Shown here: one piece after another, positions 1 to 7,001 of the stretch
Position numbering within the stretch: the stretch's first letter is position 1
Layout of the letters: every line of letters starts with the position of its first letter
Assembly (NCBI GenBank): GCA_003510825.1
Contig: DOKO01000323.1
Span: 1 to 7,001, forward strand
Source: Stenotrophomonas sp.
Lineage (GTDB): Bacteria; Pseudomonadota; Gammaproteobacteria; Xanthomonadales; Xanthomonadaceae
Direction: 5' to 3'
Length of the DNA: 7,001 bases
Made by a program: the position numbers and the translations under genes
Notes under the pieces: generated by a model
The model's input: the letters and a program-made list of their open reading frames with translations, nothing else
Databases searched by the model: none
What the model was told of the DNA's origin: nothing

Positions 1-102
1 GAAGTCAACTACGAGAAGAGCCGTCTGCGCGTCTCGGTGCTGATCTTCGGTCGTGCCACCCCGGTCGAGCTCGAGTTCGGCCAGGTCGAAAAGGCCGTCT
101 AA
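1..102 (+). CDS. nusG: Transcription termination/antitermination protein NusG, 3' end
   Basis: Reading from base 1 gives the last 33 residues of NusG and a TAA stop at 100-102; the 5' part lies outside the window. The fragment starts EVNYEKSRLRVSV and ends GQVEKAV, and the core IFGRATPVELEFGQVEKA is nearly the E. coli NusG C-terminus as I recall it. This is the end of the KOW domain, which in the family contacts Rho or ribosomal protein S10 while the missing N-terminal domain binds RNA polymerase. NusG lies directly upstream of rplK in most bacteria, which fits here. Two hairpins just after the stop suggest its transcript ends before the rplK promoter. Identity is secure; only the partial extent limits the call. 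Confidence 0.97.
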   Translation, partial: EVNYEKSRLRVSVLIFGRATPVELEFGQVEKAV

Positions 103-113
103 GCGGCCCCGTA

Positions 114-134
114 GAGTCGAGCCATGCTCGACTC
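114..134 (+). other. Hairpin just after nusG
   Basis: GAGTCGAGC (114-122) and GCTCGACTC (126-134) form a perfect 9-bp stem closed by a 3-base CAT loop, 11 bases after the nusG stop. No T-rich tract follows, so it does not look like a terminator by itself. It probably protects the nusG 3' end or works with the second hairpin eight bases downstream. Confidence 0.6.
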
Positions 135-141
135 CGGACCA

Positions 142-172
142 GAAACCGGGCATCGCCCGGTTTCCTTCGTTT
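142..172 (+). terminator. Probable intrinsic terminator after nusG
   Basis: GAAACCGGGC (142-151) and GCCCGGTTTC (155-164) make a perfect 10-bp stem around ATC, followed by the imperfect T-rich tail CTTCGTTT. Its place between the nusG stop and the rplK promoter fits termination of the upstream nusG transcript. The tail is weaker than a run of T, so termination may be partial and allow read-through into rplK. Confidence 0.7.
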
Positions 173-181
173 ACGTGCCGC

Positions 182-220
182 TTCAGGCATGTGAAGAAAA
201 AACCTGTTATAGTGCGCGGC
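182..220 (+). promoter_or_regulatory. rplK promoter, extended -10 type
   Basis: TGTTATAGT at 205-213 contains a TATAGT -10 box (208-213) preceded by TG with one base between, the extended -10 arrangement of sigma-70 promoters. There is no good -35 box at 16-18 bases; the nearest, TTCAGG at 182-187, is 20 bases away. Extended -10 promoters can tolerate a poor -35. The bases from the -10 to the expected start near 220 are GCGCGGC, an all-G/C discriminator like those of promoters inhibited by ppGpp. The site lies about 140 bases before rplK and after the nusG terminator, as expected for the L11 operon promoter. Confidence 0.7.
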
Positions 221-225
221 TCCCC

Positions 226-310
226 GCTGGGAAGCCAGCAGGACGAAGCCGCCGCAAGGCGGCCTTCAGCATGATTTCAAAACGCGATGCCGGGACGCGT
301 GATTCCCGGT
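226..310 (+). promoter_or_regulatory. 5' leader of rplK, upstream hairpins
   Basis: Three local hairpins fill the first part of the predicted leader. GCTGG/CCAGC (226-230 with 235-239) lies at the 5' end. GAAGCCGCC (245-253) pairs with GGCGGCCTTC (258-267) around a GCAA tetraloop with one bulged C. CCGGGA/TCCCGG (290-295 with 304-309) closes an 8-base loop. No open reading frame here has a convincing start signal. The hairpins probably insulate the L1 target that follows; I know no specific function for them. Confidence 0.5.
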
Positions 311-349
311 CCGATGGGGAGCCTGTTGTCGCAAGGCGCTAGCACCCGG
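311..349 (+). promoter_or_regulatory. Probable L1 autoregulatory binding site in rplK leader
   Basis: GGG (316-318) can pair with CCC (345-347), and GCC...TTG (321-328) with CAA-GGC (332-337) around a TCG loop. This leaves an asymmetric internal loop with GCTAGCA (338-344) on its 3' side. The pattern GGGGAG...GCTAGCACCC resembles the L1 binding site on the 23S rRNA L1 stalk, which in E. coli reads GGTGGGAG...AAATACCACCC from memory. Ribosomal protein L1 is known to repress the rplK-rplA message by binding such a mimic. The site abuts the rplK SD sequence (GGAG, 348-351), so L1 binding would block initiation. The match is by eye only. Confidence 0.7.
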
Positions 350-360
350 AGAGCATACTC

Positions 361-789
361 ATGGCAAAGAAAGTTGTCGGTTACATCAAGCTGCAGGTGA
401 AGGCCGGTCAGGCCAACCCCTCGCCGCCGGTCGGTCCTGCGCTGGGTCAGCGCGGCCTGAACATCATGGAATTCTGCAAGGCGTTCAACGCTGCCACGCA
501 GAAGCTCGAGCCGGGTCTGCCGGTTCCGGTGATCATCACGGCCTACTCGGACCGTACGTTCACCTTCATCACCAAGAGCACCCCGGCCACCACCCTGCTG
601 AAGAAGGCCGCTGGCATCTCGTCGGGCTCCAAGCGCCCGAACACCGAGAAGGTCGGCAAGGTCACCCGTAAGCAGCTGGAAGAGATCGCCAAGGCGAAGG
701 AACCGGATCTGACTGCCGCCGATCTGGACGCCGCCGTGCGTACCATCGCTGGCTCTGCCCGTTCCATGGGCCTCGTGGTGGAGGGTTAA
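361..789 (+). CDS. rplK: 50S ribosomal protein L11
   Basis: L11 is 142 residues here, the usual length. It binds the 23S rRNA GTPase-associated region at the base of the L7/L12 stalk and assists translation factor GTP hydrolysis; it is also needed for RelA activation in species with RelA. The N-terminal domain holds the proline-rich stretch NPSPPVGPALGQRG (about residues 19-32), the part that meets thiostrepton in the family. The C-terminal rRNA-binding domain follows from about residue 75, with the KRPNTEKVGKVTRKQ loop around 91-105. The ATG at 361 follows the SD GGAG (348-351) by nine bases and begins MAKKVVGYIKLQV as in homologues. The stop is four bases before rplA, so the two are co-transcribed, probably under L1 control. 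Confidence 0.98.
   Translation: MAKKVVGYIKLQVKAGQANPSPPVGPALGQRGLNIMEFCKAFNAATQKLEPGLPVPVIITAYSDRTFTFITKSTPATTLLKKAAGISSGSKRPNTEKVGKVTRKQLEEIAKAKEPDLTAADLDAAVRTIAGSARSMGLVVEG
780..785 (+). promoter_or_regulatory. rplA ribosome binding site inside the end of rplK
   Basis: GGAGGG at 780-785 lies in the last codons of rplK, eight bases before the rplA ATG at 794, while the rplK stop occupies 787-789. Ribosomes finishing L11 therefore cover the L1 start site. This fits translational coupling, so repression by L1 at the rplK leader would also reduce L1. Confidence 0.8.
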
Positions 790-793
790 TCAG

Positions 794-1492
794 ATGGCAC
801 AGAACAAGCGCGAAAAGGCCATCAAGGCCGCCGTTGTCCCGGGCAAGTCGTACGCCTTCGAAGACGCGATCAACATCCTGAAGACCGCCACCAAGGCCAA
901 GTTCGTCGAGTCGATCGACGTTGCCGTGCGCCTGGGCGTCGATGCCAAGAAGTCCGACCAGCAGGTCCGTGGCTCCACCGTGCTGCCGGCTGGTACCGGC
1001 AAGTCGGTCCGCGTCGCCGTCTTCGCTCCGGCCGGTGCCAAGGCTGACGAAGCCCTGGCCGCTGGCGCCGAAGCCGTCGGTATGGACGATCTGGCCGAGA
1101 AGATGCAGGCCGGCGATCTGAACTACGACGTCGTCATCGCGACCCCGGACGCCATGCGCGTCGTCGGTAAGCTGGGCACCGTGCTGGGCCCGCGCGGCCT
1201 GATGCCGAACCCGAAGGTCGGCACCGTTTCCCCGAACCCGGGTGAAGCCGTGAAGAACGCCAAGTCGGGCCAGGTCCGTTACCGCACCGACAAGGCCGGT
1301 ATCATCCACTGCACCATCGGCAAGGCCGACTTCGCCGAAGACGCGCTGAAGTCGAACCTGACCGCGCTGCTGCTGGACCTGATCAAGGCCAAGCCGGCGA
1401 CCTCGAAGGGCACCTACCTGCAGAAGGTTTCGGTCAGCTCGACGATGGGCCCGGGCGTCACCGTCGACCAGTCGTCGCTGACCCTGAAGTAA
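794..1492 (+). CDS. rplA: 50S ribosomal protein L1
   Basis: L1 is 232 residues, close to the 234 of E. coli. It binds the mobile L1 stalk of 23S rRNA near the E site and helps release deacylated tRNA; it also represses its own operon by binding the rplK leader. The family signature runs from about residue 115 to 145, with IATPDAMRVVGKLGTVLGPR followed by GLMPNPKVGTV. Domain I is formed by the two ends of the chain and domain II by the middle. The start MAQNKREKAIK and the SD GGAGGG support the ATG at 794. Together with rplK it forms a two-gene unit. A hairpin 13 bases after the stop may stabilise or partly end this transcript, with a long spacer before rplJ. Confidence 0.98.
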   Translation: MAQNKREKAIKAAVVPGKSYAFEDAINILKTATKAKFVESIDVAVRLGVDAKKSDQQVRGSTVLPAGTGKSVRVAVFAPAGAKADEALAAGAEAVGMDDLAEKMQAGDLNYDVVIATPDAMRVVGKLGTVLGPRGLMPNPKVGTVSPNPGEAVKNAKSGQVRYRTDKAGIIHCTIGKADFAEDALKSNLTALLLDLIKAKPATSKGTYLQKVSVSSTMGPGVTVDQSSLTLK

Positions 1493-1505
1493 TTGTTTCA
1501 AGCGT

Positions 1506-1529
1506 TCACGGTACCCTCGGGCACCGTGA
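1506..1529 (+). other. Hairpin after rplA
   Basis: TCACGGT (1506-1512) pairs perfectly with ACCGTGA (1523-1529); after an A/C mismatch a further CC/GG closes a CTCG loop. No T tract follows, so it is more likely a 3'-end stabilising or processing structure than an efficient terminator. Read-through into the rplJ leader is therefore possible. Confidence 0.55.
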
Positions 1530-1548
1530 CCGTGACATTTGAAGGCGT

Positions 1549-1570
1549 CGCCGGCAGTCCATCGCTGGCG
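1549..1570 (+). other. Hairpin before the L10 leader core
   Basis: CGCCGGC (1549-1555) pairs with GCTGGCG (1564-1570), seven pairs including one G-U, around an 8-base loop. It ends four bases before the predicted L10 leader core. Its role is unknown; it may be the first arm of the leader fold. Confidence 0.4.
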
Positions 1571-1573
1571 GTA

Positions 1574-1704
1574 GCCGTCAAAGACCGCAGGCGCGGTCGT
1601 GGCAATACCGGCGACGGGCACGGAAGCTCGATATGGCAGGGAGTCGCCGCCGGAGCAGCAATGACCGCTTAATCGATTCTTCGGAATCAACCTGCGTAGA
1701 TGGT
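1574..1704 (+). promoter_or_regulatory. L10 leader, L10(L12)4 binding structure in rplJ mRNA
   Basis: The region folds as a branched RNA. GCCGTC (1574-1579) pairs with GATGGT (1699-1704), with G-U pairs. An internal loop sets AAAGAC (1580-1585) against TA (1697-1698). CGCAGG (1586-1591) pairs perfectly with CCTGCG (1691-1696). Inside are GCGGTC/GACCGC (1593-1598 with 1663-1668), GGCGAC/GTCGCC (1610-1615 with 1643-1648) and the hairpin GATTC-TTCG-GAATC (1675-1688), a C(UUCG)G tetraloop. The pattern CAAAGACCGCAGG...CCTGCGTAGA(C/T)GG closely recalls the E. coli rplJ leader as I remember it, where L10-L7/L12 binds an asymmetric loop to repress rplJ-rplL translation. The number of compatible stems makes this well supported; the exact fold needs computation. 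Confidence 0.8.
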
Positions 1705-1710
1705 GCCCTT

Positions 1711-1763
1711 CTGGAGTTTTTCTGGTTCACGCACGTCTGGGATCTTCCCCGATTGCACTCCAG
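1711..1763 (+). promoter_or_regulatory. Candidate anti-sequestering stem in rplJ leader
   Basis: CTGGAGT (1711-1717) is a perfect complement of ACTCCAG (1757-1763). The enclosed loop contains a small GGGA/TCCC hairpin (1739-1742 with 1746-1749). The 3' arm overlaps the segment that can pair with the rplJ start site, so this stem and that one exclude each other. I infer it is the translation-permissive state. Confidence 0.5.
1752..1761 (+). promoter_or_regulatory. Candidate anti-Shine-Dalgarno segment controlling rplJ
   Basis: ATTGCACTCC here is perfectly complementary to GGAGTGCAAT at 1871-1880, which spans part of the rplJ SD and the first two bases of its start codon. Ten contiguous pairs at exactly this position are unlikely by chance. 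Pairing would block initiation of L10 and, by coupling, of L7/L12. Confidence 0.5.
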
Positions 1764-1805
1764 GTCTGGAACGGCCCACCCCCGGAGCATCATTCCGATG
1801 TTCCC

Positions 1806-1824
1806 GGCGTCCAGGACGGATGCC
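1806..1824 (+). other. Hairpin in the rplJ leader before the start site
   Basis: GGCGTCC (1806-1812) pairs with GGATGCC (1818-1824), seven pairs with one G-U, around AGGAC. It lies between the anti-SD segment and the rplJ start. It would shorten the effective distance between the two and so help their pairing. That role is inference. Confidence 0.4.
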
Positions 1825-1867
1825 GCACAGGACCGCACACGGCAGGAGCCGTAAGCGGAGTTCAATT

Positions 1868-1874
1868 GGAGGAG
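1868..1874 (+). promoter_or_regulatory. rplJ ribosome binding site
   Basis: GGAGGAG at 1868-1874 is a strong SD sequence ending four bases before the ATG at 1879 (six if GGAGG is counted). It fixes the rplJ start and is the part of the message covered by the proposed leader switch. Confidence 0.85.
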
Positions 1875-1878
1875 TGCA

Positions 1879-2412
1879 ATGGCTCTCAATCTGTCCCAGA
1901 AGCAAGAAGTAGTCGCCGAGCTGGCAGACGTCGCCGCCAAGGCCCACTCCTTGATCGCAGCCGAATACGCTGGCACCACGGTCGCCCAGATGACCGCGAT
2001 GCGCAAGCAGGCTCGTGAAACCGGTGTTTTCTTGAAAGTTGTCAAGAACACCCTGGCTTCGCGCGCCGTTGAAGGCACCGAGTTCGCAGTCGCACAGGAC
2101 CAGATGGTTGGTCCGCTGCTGTACGCGTTCTCGCTCGAGGAGCCCGGTGCAGCCGGTCGCCTGATCAAGGAAGCCGCCAAGGGCAACGACAAGCTGAAGG
2201 CTAAGGTCGTCGCCATCGGTGGTGAAGTGTTCCCGGCGAGCCACGTCGAGGTTCTGGCATCGCTGCCGACCCGCGACCAGGCCCTGGCAATGCTGGCACG
2301 CGTCCTGGCCGAGCCGGTCACGATGTTCGCCCGCGCCATCAAGGCTATCGGTGACAAGCAGAACGGTGGCGAAGCCGCTGAAGCTGCTGAACCGGCCGCC
2401 GAGACCGCCTGA
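1879..2412 (+). CDS. rplJ: 50S ribosomal protein L10
   Basis: L10 anchors L7/L12 dimers to the ribosome. Its N-terminal domain binds 23S rRNA next to L11, and its C-terminal helix carries the L12 dimers; L10(L12)4 is the known repressor of its own message. The chain begins MALNLSQKQEVVAELADVA, like E. coli MALNLQDKQAIVAE, and contains KVVKNTLASRAVEGTEF (about 53-69), a conserved block. The L12-binding helix spans about residues 131-161. At 177 residues it is about 12 longer than in E. coli; the excess is a Gly-Ala-Glu tail after about residue 162 (GGEAAEAAEPAAETA). It is preceded by a 386-base regulatory leader and followed after 64 bases by rplL. Confidence 0.97.
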   Translation: MALNLSQKQEVVAELADVAAKAHSLIAAEYAGTTVAQMTAMRKQARETGVFLKVVKNTLASRAVEGTEFAVAQDQMVGPLLYAFSLEEPGAAGRLIKEAAKGNDKLKAKVVAIGGEVFPASHVEVLASLPTRDQALAMLARVLAEPVTMFARAIKAIGDKQNGGEAAEAAEPAAETA

Positions 2413-2428
2413 GTTTCGACTATTTAGT

Positions 2429-2444
2429 GGTTCCTGACGGAACC
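2429..2444 (+). other. Hairpin between rplJ and rplL
   Basis: GGTTCC (2429-2434) and GGAACC (2439-2444) form a perfect 6-bp stem around TGAC in the 64-base spacer. No T tract follows. It ends 19 bases before the rplL SD. It may hold apart the two initiation sites or affect the high L7/L12 to L10 ratio, but this is inference. Confidence 0.5.
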
Positions 2445-2463
2445 TCACCCCAGAAAATCATCC

Positions 2464-2468
2464 AAAGG
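2464..2468 (+). promoter_or_regulatory. rplL ribosome binding site
   Basis: AAAGG at 2464-2468 lies eight bases before the ATG at 2477, in an A/T-rich stretch (AAAATCATCCAAAGGTAATT). The SD match is modest, but the context is open and unstructured, which suits a gene made in about four copies per ribosome. Confidence 0.65.
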
Positions 2469-2476
2469 TAATTATC

Positions 2477-2842
2477 ATGTCCCTTACCAACGAACAGATC
2501 GTCGACGCCATCGCCGAGAAGTCCCTGATGGAAGTGATGGAGCTGGTCAAGGCCATCGAAGAGAAGTTCGGCGTCTCCGCCGCTGCTCCGGTTGCCGCCG
2601 CTGTGGCTGGCCCGGCTGCCGTCGTTGAAGAGCAGACCGAATTCGTCGTCACCCTGAAGTCCGCTGGCGACAAGAAGGTTGAAGTCATCAAGGCCGTCCG
2701 CGCCATCACCGGCCTGGGCCTGAAGGAAGCGAAGGACCTGGCCGAAGCCGGCGGCGTCCTGAAGGACAACGCTTCGAAGGACGAAGCCGAGAAGATGAAG
2801 AAGGACCTGGAAGCTGCTGGCGCGACTGTCGAAGTCAAGTAA
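2477..2842 (+). CDS. rplL: 50S ribosomal protein L7/L12
   Basis: L7/L12 forms the flexible stalk that recruits and activates translation GTPases. The protein is 121 residues, like E. coli. The N-terminal dimerisation and L10-binding domain covers about residues 1-33 (SLTNEQIVDAIAEKSLMEVM). A Val/Ala/Pro-rich hinge follows at about 34-50 (SAAAPVAAAVAGPAAVV). The C-terminal factor-binding domain covers about 52-121 and contains KKVEVIKAVRAITGLGLKEA with the conserved GLGLKEAKDL segment. The start is fixed by homology and by AAAGG upstream. It is the second gene of the L10 operon and shares its control, with extra initiation needed for higher output. A strong hairpin 41 bases after the stop likely reduces transcription into rpoB. 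Confidence 0.98.
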   Translation: MSLTNEQIVDAIAEKSLMEVMELVKAIEEKFGVSAAAPVAAAVAGPAAVVEEQTEFVVTLKSAGDKKVEVIKAVRAITGLGLKEAKDLAEAGGVLKDNASKDEAEKMKKDLEAAGATVEVK

Positions 2843-2852
2843 GCACTTCCCT

Positions 2853-2880
2853 TGCATCGTCATCGATTCACGGCGATGCA
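2853..2880 (+). other. Stem-loop after rplL
   Basis: TGCATCG (2853-2859) is a perfect complement of CGATGCA (2874-2880), with a 14-base loop. It begins 11 bases after the rplL stop and is directly followed by the stronger attenuator hairpin, so the two stack at the rplL 3' end. It may protect the abundant rplL message from 3' decay. Confidence 0.5.
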
Positions 2881-2883
2881 GCC

Positions 2884-2920
2884 AAGGCTGGGGGCGTAAG
2901 CCCCCGGCCTTTGGTCGTTG
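2884..2920 (+). terminator. Attenuator hairpin between rplL and rpoB
   Basis: AAGGCTGGGGGC (2884-2895) pairs with GCCCCCGGCCTT (2900-2911): 12 pairs with one U-G, closed by a GTAA (GNRA) tetraloop. The following bases, TGGTCGTTGTTG, are T-rich but broken by G. A very stable stem with a poor tail suggests partial termination. E. coli has a known partial terminator at the same place, letting only a fraction of polymerases reach rpoB. By analogy this hairpin sets the ribosomal protein to polymerase ratio. Confidence 0.75.
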
Positions 2921-2935
2921 TTGCGGTATCGGTTG

Positions 2936-2957
2936 AGTCGACTGTTAGTCGACTGTT
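2936..2957 (+). repeat. 11-bp perfect tandem repeat, also a palindrome
   Basis: AGTCGACTGTT occurs twice without a gap (2936-2946 and 2947-2957). Each copy starts with the self-complementary AGTCGACT, so the pair can also form an 8-bp hairpin with a GTT loop. It sits between the attenuator and the minus-strand terminator. It could be a protein binding site or a recent slippage duplication; I cannot tell which. Confidence 0.7.
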
Positions 2958-2965
2958 CCAAGTAC

Positions 2966-2986
2966 GAAAAAAGCCCAACACGGGCT
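2966..2986 (-). terminator. Intrinsic terminator on the minus strand
   Basis: On the minus strand AGCCC-GTGTT-GGGCT is followed directly by a run of T (six A at 2967-2972 on the plus strand). This is a classic short stem plus T tract, facing leftward. On the plus strand the hairpin is followed by GCGG, so it would not stop rpoB transcription. No minus-strand gene is visible in the window; it may stop antisense transcription before it reaches rplL, or be left from an older arrangement. Confidence 0.6.
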
Positions 2987-3050
2987 GCGGTCACAACCTC
3001 GCCAGCCAGCGCCTCGCGCGGCAGCAGGGCAGTAGATGCAGACGAGTTGG

Positions 3051-3109
3051 CAGTTGGAAGTAGCAAGAGAAGGCGTGCTGGTGCCGGCAATACCAGCGAC
3101 TTCCAACTG
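3051..3109 (+). promoter_or_regulatory. Long stem upstream of rpoB, candidate RNase III site
   Basis: CAGTTGGAAGT (3051-3061) is a perfect complement of ACTTCCAACTG (3099-3109). Inside, GCTGGT (3077-3082) pairs with ACCAGC (3092-3097). The result is a two-part stem of 11 and 6 bp with a 15-base bulge on the 5' side. In E. coli the rplL-rpoB spacer is cut by RNase III in a long stem, so I infer the same role here. It lies outside any coding region and has no T tract. Confidence 0.5.
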
Positions 3110-3127
3110 ACAATTTCAAGTTTCCTT

Positions 3128-3149
3128 CGGGTCGTGGGCGCACGGCCCG
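3128..3149 (+). other. Hairpin just upstream of the rpoB start site
   Basis: CGGGTCGTG (3128-3136) pairs with CACGGCCCG (3141-3149), nine pairs with one U-G, around GGCG. It ends seven bases before the rpoB SD AAGGTGG (3156-3162). It could affect translation of rpoB, which in E. coli is reported to be autoregulated, but no known binding motif is visible. Confidence 0.5.
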
Positions 3150-3155
3150 CACAAC

Positions 3156-3162
3156 AAGGTGG
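3156..3162 (+). promoter_or_regulatory. rpoB ribosome binding site
   Basis: AAGGTGG at 3156-3162 is eight bases before the ATG at 3171 and decides this start. The encoded MTSYSFTEKKRIRKDFGK aligns with E. coli MVYSYTEKKRIRKDFGK from its first residues. Confidence 0.75.
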
Positions 3163-3170
3163 AAGACCTC

Positions 3171-7001
<3,831 letters not shown>

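Noticed and set aside
53..342. Short plus-strand frames between nusG and rplK (53-274, 124-342)
   Set aside because: They cross the terminator, the promoter and the leader hairpins, have no SD sequence and give Arg/Ser-rich out-of-frame products.
1493..1570. A separate rplJ promoter, as in E. coli
   Set aside because: I looked for -35/-10 pairs (for example TTGTTT at 1493) and found no acceptable -10 at proper spacing; one could lie inside rplA, but I cannot support it.
1633..1912. Short plus-strand frames in the rplJ leader (ATG at 1633 and 1700) as possible leader peptides
   Set aside because: Neither has a good ribosome binding site, both run through the structured L10 leader, and the second overlaps the rplJ start out of frame.
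662..2448. Minus-strand open frames opposite rplK, rplA and rplJ (662-1690, 1578-2357, 1687-2448)
   Set aside because: They lie antisense to clear ribosomal protein genes and the L10 leader, have low-complexity products and show no homology I recognise.
2915..2960. A separate rpoB promoter (TTGCGG at 2922 with TTAGTC about 17 bases later)
   Set aside because: The -10 matches only about half of the consensus; read-through from the rplJ-rplL transcript is enough to explain expression.
3028..3097. A SMAG-type REP palindrome (GTAG-headed Stenotrophomonas repeat)
   Set aside because: Pieces such as GTAG and TGCCGGCA are present, but there is no compact 20-25 base GTAG-headed hairpin; the pairing found is a different, long-range one.

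Overview
The window is a conserved core-genome segment: the 3' end of nusG, then rplK, rplA, rplJ, rplL and most of rpoB, all on the + strand. It is the bacterial L11-L1 / L10-L7/L12 / RNA polymerase beta cluster. The DNA is GC-rich. RpoB has the large insert typical of beta/gamma-proteobacteria (residues about 973-1075) plus about 22 extra residues near 414-462 compared with E. coli. From memory of RpoB and L10 sequences I infer a gammaproteobacterium of the Xanthomonadaceae, most likely Stenotrophomonas or a close relative. The genus is a guess from protein similarity, not a demonstrated assignment.

Layout. 1-102 is the C-terminal KOW end of NusG. 103-360 holds two tandem hairpins (the second a likely terminator), an extended -10 promoter with a GC-rich discriminator, and a structured rplK leader with a probable L1 binding site next to the ribosome binding site. 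361-789 (L11) and 794-1492 (L1) are four bases apart and share a Shine-Dalgarno (SD) sequence overlapping the end of rplK. 1493-1878 is a 386-base spacer without a gene. It holds a 3' hairpin after rplA and a large L10-type leader. 1879-2412 (L10) and 2477-2842 (L7/L12) follow. 2843-3170 is a 328-base spacer with a strong partial-terminator-like hairpin, an 11-base tandem repeat, a leftward-facing terminator on the minus strand, and an 11-bp long-range stem that may be an RNase III site. 3171-7001 is rpoB, open in frame to the window edge with no stop or frameshift.

The genes supply the L1 stalk, the L11/L10/L12 GTPase-associated stalk and the beta subunit of RNA polymerase. The spacers carry the regulation: L1 is expected to repress rplK-rplA through the rplK leader, L10(L12)4 to repress rplJ-rplL through the rplJ leader, and the rplL-rpoB hairpin to lower rpoB transcription relative to rplL.

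I see no mobile element, CRISPR array, RNA gene or accessory system. The most interesting signal is a perfect 10-base complement between a leader segment (1752-1761) and the rplJ ribosome binding site plus start codon (1871-1880). The same segment can instead pair with 1711-1717, so it looks like a two-state translational switch.
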